A stretch of 64,000 bases of DNA from Iris pallida (taxonomy: Eukaryota; Streptophyta; Magnoliopsida; Asparagales; Iridaceae), in NCBI GenBank assembly GCA_029216955.1, contig JANAVB010023996.1, positions 18,429,242-18,493,241 on the forward strand. Reading direction: 5' to 3'. Made by a program: the position numbers and the translations under genes. A model generated the notes under the pieces. The model was given only the letters and a program-made list of their open reading frames with translations. It had not been told where the DNA came from and ran no database searches. Shown here piece after piece: positions 59,025-64,000 of this stretch; within the stretch, counting starts at the first letter, position 1, and each line of letters starts with the position of its first letter.

Positions 59025-62000
59025 CGATGGCGACTCTGCTGGGGACTAACTTCTCCACGGCTGAGGAGTTGGTGACGCAATCGGACGCAGCCAAACTTGG
59101 CTCTACACAATAGAAGATGGTCGTACGCTTCGACCAACAGGCGTTCGAAGAGATGCTCTCTGAAGGTAGCACTGGCCCGGTCCAGAAGCGCACCCGCACC
59201 ATAAAGGCTCGTAAAGAGTGGAGGCCAAAATCATTTGCTCCTCCGCAAGCCCTTGATGGGGTGCTCTCTATTACTCAAAATGGCGAGGAAGGCTCCCCTG
59301 CGGCCCTACTTCAGACCGTAGACAACTCTGCTGTCCCCAAGTCCGGCAGAAGAAAATACTATGATGCTGGACTTGCAGGGGCAAAGAGGAACTCTATGCG
59401 ATCTGAGCCGCAGAAGAGTATTAGCCGCAGAGAGAAAGCCCATGCGGCTACAACCGCCGACCGCATAAAGAAAACTCATGCGGCCACATCTGTCAGCCGC
59501 ATAACTTATGCGGCTACAGTTGCCAACCGCACGGATGAGACTCATGCGGCTATTAAAGTCAATCGCTTGAAGAAAACCCATGCGGCCACAGATGCCAACC
59601 GCATGCGGTCAGCCTGCACGGTCGTGACTCCTAACCGCATAAAGACTCATCCTACAACAAAAGACAGTCGCATGCAGACAGCCTGCACGGTACCCAATAC
59701 TAGCCGTATAGCATCCGTCCCACGCTTCTCTCGATCAGTCTTCGACCGGCTTTCATGCGGTCCTGACTCTGATCATTCTCTGGATGATAGTCCAGACTCT
59801 GTGGTATTCGACTTAGACTCCTCCTATTACGCACCCACAAGTGCTAAAAGAAGGAAGTCTAGGACAGCGCGGGCTCATCAAGTCCAGACGACTGCCCCAA
59901 CCTCTGACTATCGGGGTGTCCCGCTGATTATCACGCGGGCCTCTGATGGGAAGTTGTATAAAACCACTCAAGTCCAGCCCCCGACGACAAACAGACAAAG
60001 TGGTTCCTCTGACCTGCGTGAGGTTATCCTCCACAAACGCAAGGAAAGAGAAGGAGCTCCGGGGTGTAAAGAGCCCTCACACGGACATCAATGCACCCAG
60101 ATCATCGTCAACTGCTGTTGCAGCAACGCGGCGGTGACGGAAGACCGGCCATCCGTCTTCCAAAGACTACATCACCCGAGCTCAGAAGATGAGGCACCTC
60201 CTGTTGTCTCCTGCAAGTCCGCGCAGAAAGTTCTCGCCAAGGGAAGAGGGAAGAAAACGAGCATCTCCAGCCCAAAGGTGTCAACTACTGCAGCTAAGAA
60301 ACCGTCGTCTAAAGGGTTATCCTACACTGGAGTATTTCAACATACCCGTTCGAAGATGAAAACTGCTGCGGTAGGAAGTTCGTCGTCTGCAACATTGGGG
60401 GTCGTCGGAACTGCGGGTAGCACTCCTCCAAACATCCACGACAATCCGACATTCCAGGAATACGGACTGGAGAAAGCAAATCCTCCGACGGATACAACAG
60501 ATACCGACGTCCCCAAGGATATCCTAGACGAAGCAAGCTCCGAAGCCGGGGGTAGTGTTCCTTCCGAGTCTGAACCTGAAGAGAACATCCCCACATATCC
60601 TGATGATTTCTCGATGCACGGGTACGACTCGGAGGGTACATCCTCCACCACTCCTTCCGTCACTCCTCATGTGAAGACGGTGTTCATGACAGACAGCAAT
60701 CAAGGCGGTTCCGGTGATCGCCAGTGCATCGACACTTTGGAGGCCATATTGCACGCCTTGGTCAAGTCTGTAGACGAGATCAAAGCGGCGCTTCCTAATC
60801 TGCAGGGGATGACACCTGGCCAGACAAGCACGGGTCGCCCAATCAACGTAGATTCAAATTCGGCGGCACCGAACCCGGGCAATAATCCTTCCGAAGTATC
60901 GGCTCTGACTGCGATAGATGAGACCCGAGAAGTAAGGAGAGAAGTTCAAGAGCTCCGAGCCATGTTCTACGCCAGAGAAAACTCTCAAGACTTCAGAATA
61001 CGGCAACCATATCCTGCTGAATGGAGGGATGTTCCATTCCCACCAAGATATAAGCCGTTCAATATCAACCCCTATGATGGCAAGACCTTAGCAAGTCGGT
61101 ACATCACTTACTTCGAGGTCACTACCGACCATCTGCCCCATGATGACGCTATCCTGATACGGTTATTCATTGGAGCATTGGAAGGAGTCGCCTTCGATTG
61201 GTACCGCAACCTGCCGGACAATTGCATCCATTCCTTCGCTGGCTTCAAACGCCTGTTCTTGGAGAGGTTCTATGAGGTAGGACAGGACGTCACGATGTCT
61301 ACCCTCATGGACGTCATTCAAGGAGAGAAAGAGCTGACGAGGAATTACATTGAGCGGTTTCGTCAAACCGCAATGAAGTTACCATCTGGCAACCTGGATT
61401 CCTCCTTGATCGAAATTTGCCAAAAGAGACTACTCCCAACAATCAGTCTCTGGATGGGCGAGAGTCAATTCAAGGACTGGAAGGCTTTTATCATTAGTGC
61501 TACAAGTGCCGAAGAACGATTAAAGAAGGCTCGCCAACTGGGATTACATATTTCAGAGGGAGAGAACAAGAGCAAGCGTCCCAGCACCACCAACGATAAT
61601 GGGGGTAGCCCCTCCAACAACCGGGACAACAGAGGCAAGCAGGCTATGGTGGCCGATACAGCCCAGAAGCCTGAGTCGCAACCTGCGGACAAACAATGGC
61701 CCCAAATCACTTACTCTTTTGAAGACGATCACGTCAAGCCTATCTTGGACATGCTCATACAAGGAGATAGGATTCAGCTTCCTCCACCAAGACGGGGGCC
61801 TCGACCGGCTGATTTGGAGAACCCAAAGTTCTGCCATTACCACCGCTACGTCCACCATGCTACGCACGACTGCTACCAACTGAAACGATATATCCAAAAC
61901 CTCATCGATTCGAACGCTCTGGCCATCGATTTCGAGGAGGTAACCGTGGCAGCCAACATGGTATCCGTACAATTCGGCAGCTTCCCTCCAACAGAGACCC

Positions 62001-64000
62001 AGGACGGGGTTATACCCATCCCTCTGGCAACGATGGAGATTGCTAATCTCCCACCTGCTCAAGCTGCTGGTCTAGTACCCCTCACCACCTCACGAGGGGA
62101 AATCATGTGGGTCCATCCGGACCTAGTCCACGAGGTAACTCAGTCCACTCCATCTTCTAAAAAGAAAAGTGGAAAAGTCAGATCCTGCCGTACCACCTCA
62201 GCAGATGAAGAGGAAGTCACGGCCGTTGTTACTCGATCCGGAGCACAATCTCAACCTGTGGCTGAAAACTCGACTGATGATCATCCGCCCATTACCACGG
62301 ATGCTCCGGGACCGGCTCAGCCTTCGACGACCGACAAGCCTAGGCCGAAGGAGACTCGCTTCGACAAATCCCTCCGAAAGGAAACATCTCAGGGGCTGGA
62401 GAGGCCCTACAACTTCGACATCTTGGCGCAATTGGCCAATACACCGGCCAAATTGTCCTTATATGAACTCCTGAGGCTCTCAAAGGATGTCCGCACAGCT
62501 TTGAGCGATGCACTTCAAAATGTCGACGCGTACCTGGCTCAGGTCAACCTCACGGAAGAAAATCAGCCCGTAGACCTCCAAGACAGTGCCTGTACGGGAG
62601 CAATGCCCAACATCGTCTTCACTCCATAAGACATGCTCATCAAGACTAATCTACACGATCGCCCATTGTACTACACAGGCTACATCGGCGATATAAAGGT
62701 GGACCGGATGCACATTGACCCTGGGTCTTCCATAAGCATCATTCCAAAAGTACTACTATATCATATTCGCATCCCGATGCATCGCCTGACCCCTACAAAC
62801 ACCGCCATCAGCGGGTTCAATTCGGGCAGGAGCTACCCAATCGGGAAGATCCGTCTGAAATGTCAGATTGGCGATCTCCAATCAGAAGTCACTTGCTACG
62901 TCATAGATGCCAACACTTCATACAATATCCTTTTGGGGCGCCCTTGGATACACGATTACATGATCGTGCCTTCCACGCTACACCAATGCTTCAAATATGT
63001 CGACAAGCACGGCTTCGTGAGGATAGAATTTGCTGACATCGATCCCTTCAAAGGGGTCGAATCTTATTACTCGGACTCCTGCCTATACGAAAAGTCGAAG
63101 AGGCACCTTGAAGGAGGAAATAAACAAACTGATGTTGAAGCAACCACGGGATCAGAAGAACCTCTGACTATCCACCTCCAGGCTCGCAAGCCAGGCAATT
63201 CCGCACCCCTTACGGCCACGCTGCGTAAGGACGCGATCAGCCTCTCGGCACAGGAAGAGCAGTTGAGAATCCGGCTGCCAAGGTCCGGCCAGGTACCGAG
63301 ACCCACGACAGGGCCACTTACCATCAGATTGTCGAGAGTCGGTCAATCCCAAACAGAGAAGCTCAATCCCTCCGATAGACCTCTGACGATACGCCTGCCT
63401 AAGAAAGGTCGTCACCCCGATGCGAGGTCTGACACTTCAAGCGAACCAGCCACCCCTCGCTCCACATCAAGTACCAGACTGGGGGTTGCTAGTCTACCGA
63501 CAACCCCACGCTCCGCTCCGTCAGTTGAACCTCTGAAGATCAAGCTGACTAGGACGCCCTCTCAATCTTCATGCACACAGGGGGTAGCCGAAGAGGAACC
63601 AGAGCTAGCCAAGTATGTGGCTGCCCACACTGACGCTCCCTCCGCAGATGATGTAATCCCTCTAGAAAAGATACCTTACTTCATCAATAAAGGGTTATCT
63701 TTGAACTACACCGAGCTCAATAAGCTATGTACAATGTATGCTATGGAACACGGTATAGGCAATCACCTACATACACAGGTGACAAATGTGTACACCGCTA
63801 TCCAACTTACTCCAGTAGAAGATGCTTACCGAATAATCGAGGGAGGGGACCACCCAATCATCTTCGGCCGGACGAACAACCCGCATCCCCTCGCCATGGA
63901 AGAAGTCGACTTCGGGTCAGATGCTGGAAGACTGCCTCTGTATCTCTATAGCCCTCAATCCAAATATCTCATGCAGAAACAGAGGTATAATCTAGAGACA
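59015..64000 (+). CDS. gag-protease of D2 (partial, two internal stops)
   Basis: The frame starts at the ATG in the last LTR bases. A TAG at 59,111 and a TAA at 62,627 are the only stops to the window edge. D1 has CAG at the first site, and element A has a sense codon near the second. Order: FDQQAFEEMLSEG; THAA/SRI repeats (59,430-59,640); RSVFDRLSCGPD; CTQIIVNCCC and PSVFQRL; capsid core LFIGALEGVAFDWYRNLPD (61,165-61,220) and LFLERFYEV; knuckle FCHYHRYVHHATHDCYQLK (61,830); GLERPYNFDILAQLANTPAK. After the TAA comes protease with HIDPGSSISIIP (62,710) and NILLGRPWIH, then a series of PLTIRL motifs (63,160-63,560). Assembles the particle and processes the polyprotein. Confidence 0.88.
59028..59046 (+). 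other. Primer-binding site of D2
   Basis: TGGCGACTCTGCTGGGGAC lies three bases after the LTR end and is likely paired by a tRNA ending GAGTCGCCA (probably tRNA-Arg). It falls inside the gag frame that opens at 59,015. Confidence 0.75.

Larger units (their letters stand above)
57664..64000 (+). mobile_element. Element D2: Tat element, 5' part
   Basis: LTR, primer-binding site and a gag-protease frame open to the window edge apart from two stops. It is inserted into D1 gag; the left flank GGGAC is a candidate target duplication that should recur after its 3' LTR. RT and integrase lie outside the window. It is the best preserved sense coding region of this family here. Confidence 0.88.

Overview
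The window is repeat-rich, gene-poor nuclear DNA from a flowering plant. No convincing host gene, rRNA, tRNA or CRISPR array is visible. The assignment rests on long nested LTR retrotransposons of the plant Ty3/gypsy Tat (Ogre/Retand-like) lineage, Tekay/Del-like gypsy LTRs of about 3.5 kb, En/Spm-like CACTA DNA transposons with a tnp2 transposase, and copia-like LTR fragments. The species cannot be named from the sequence.

Layout. 1-4.7 kb is the tail of a minus-strand Tat element (Tat1): a decayed antisense gene, a tandem-repeat block and an integrase fragment. A minus-oriented LTR (LTR X, starting TGTAACG) begins at 4,700. It is split by a 21.4-kb Tat element (element A, 5,463-26,883) flanked by the putative duplication CCCAC. 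Element A has two nearly identical LTRs, a gag-pro region broken by stops and frameshifts, an intact-looking pol reading frame and two genes on the opposite strand. It contains two younger insertions: a 3.76-kb solo-LTR-like unit with duplication GTACA in gag (8,673-12,429) and a copia-like piece between protease and reverse transcriptase (15.5-17.1 kb). The rest of LTR X runs from 26.9 to about 29.5 kb.

From 29.5 to 34.55 kb lies a CACTA-like element ending in TTCTTGTAGTG. A second minus-strand Tat derivative (Tat2) follows from 34.6 to 49 kb. It has the antisense gene and tandem repeats, but its gag runs straight into the repeat block, so pol is deleted. Its gag is also split by a head-to-tail Tekay/Del-like LTR-leader-LTR-leader array (39.9-48.0 kb). 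A second CACTA element begins at 48,977. It carries a long palindrome and a decayed transposase gene that is cut at 52,887 by another LTR X copy, followed by a copia-like LTR end. From 54.6 kb to the right edge are two same-strand Tat elements of another family. D1 is cut inside gag by D2. D2 carries a nearly open gag-protease frame to the window edge.

How the parts work together. In a Tat element the 5' LTR drives sense transcription of gag-protease-RT/RNaseH-integrase. The primer-binding site lies at the very start of the gag reading frame. Downstream of pol sit a hypervariable tandem-repeat block and antisense genes. The large antisense gene encodes a plant mobile domain (PMD)-like protein with a coiled-coil tail and is interrupted by introns whose removal keeps the frame open. 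Points most worth a second look are this spliced antisense gene family, a small separate antisense gene with its own TATA box, the sharing of a short motif between each family's LTR and its own gag N-terminus, and a repeated short peptide between protease and RT.
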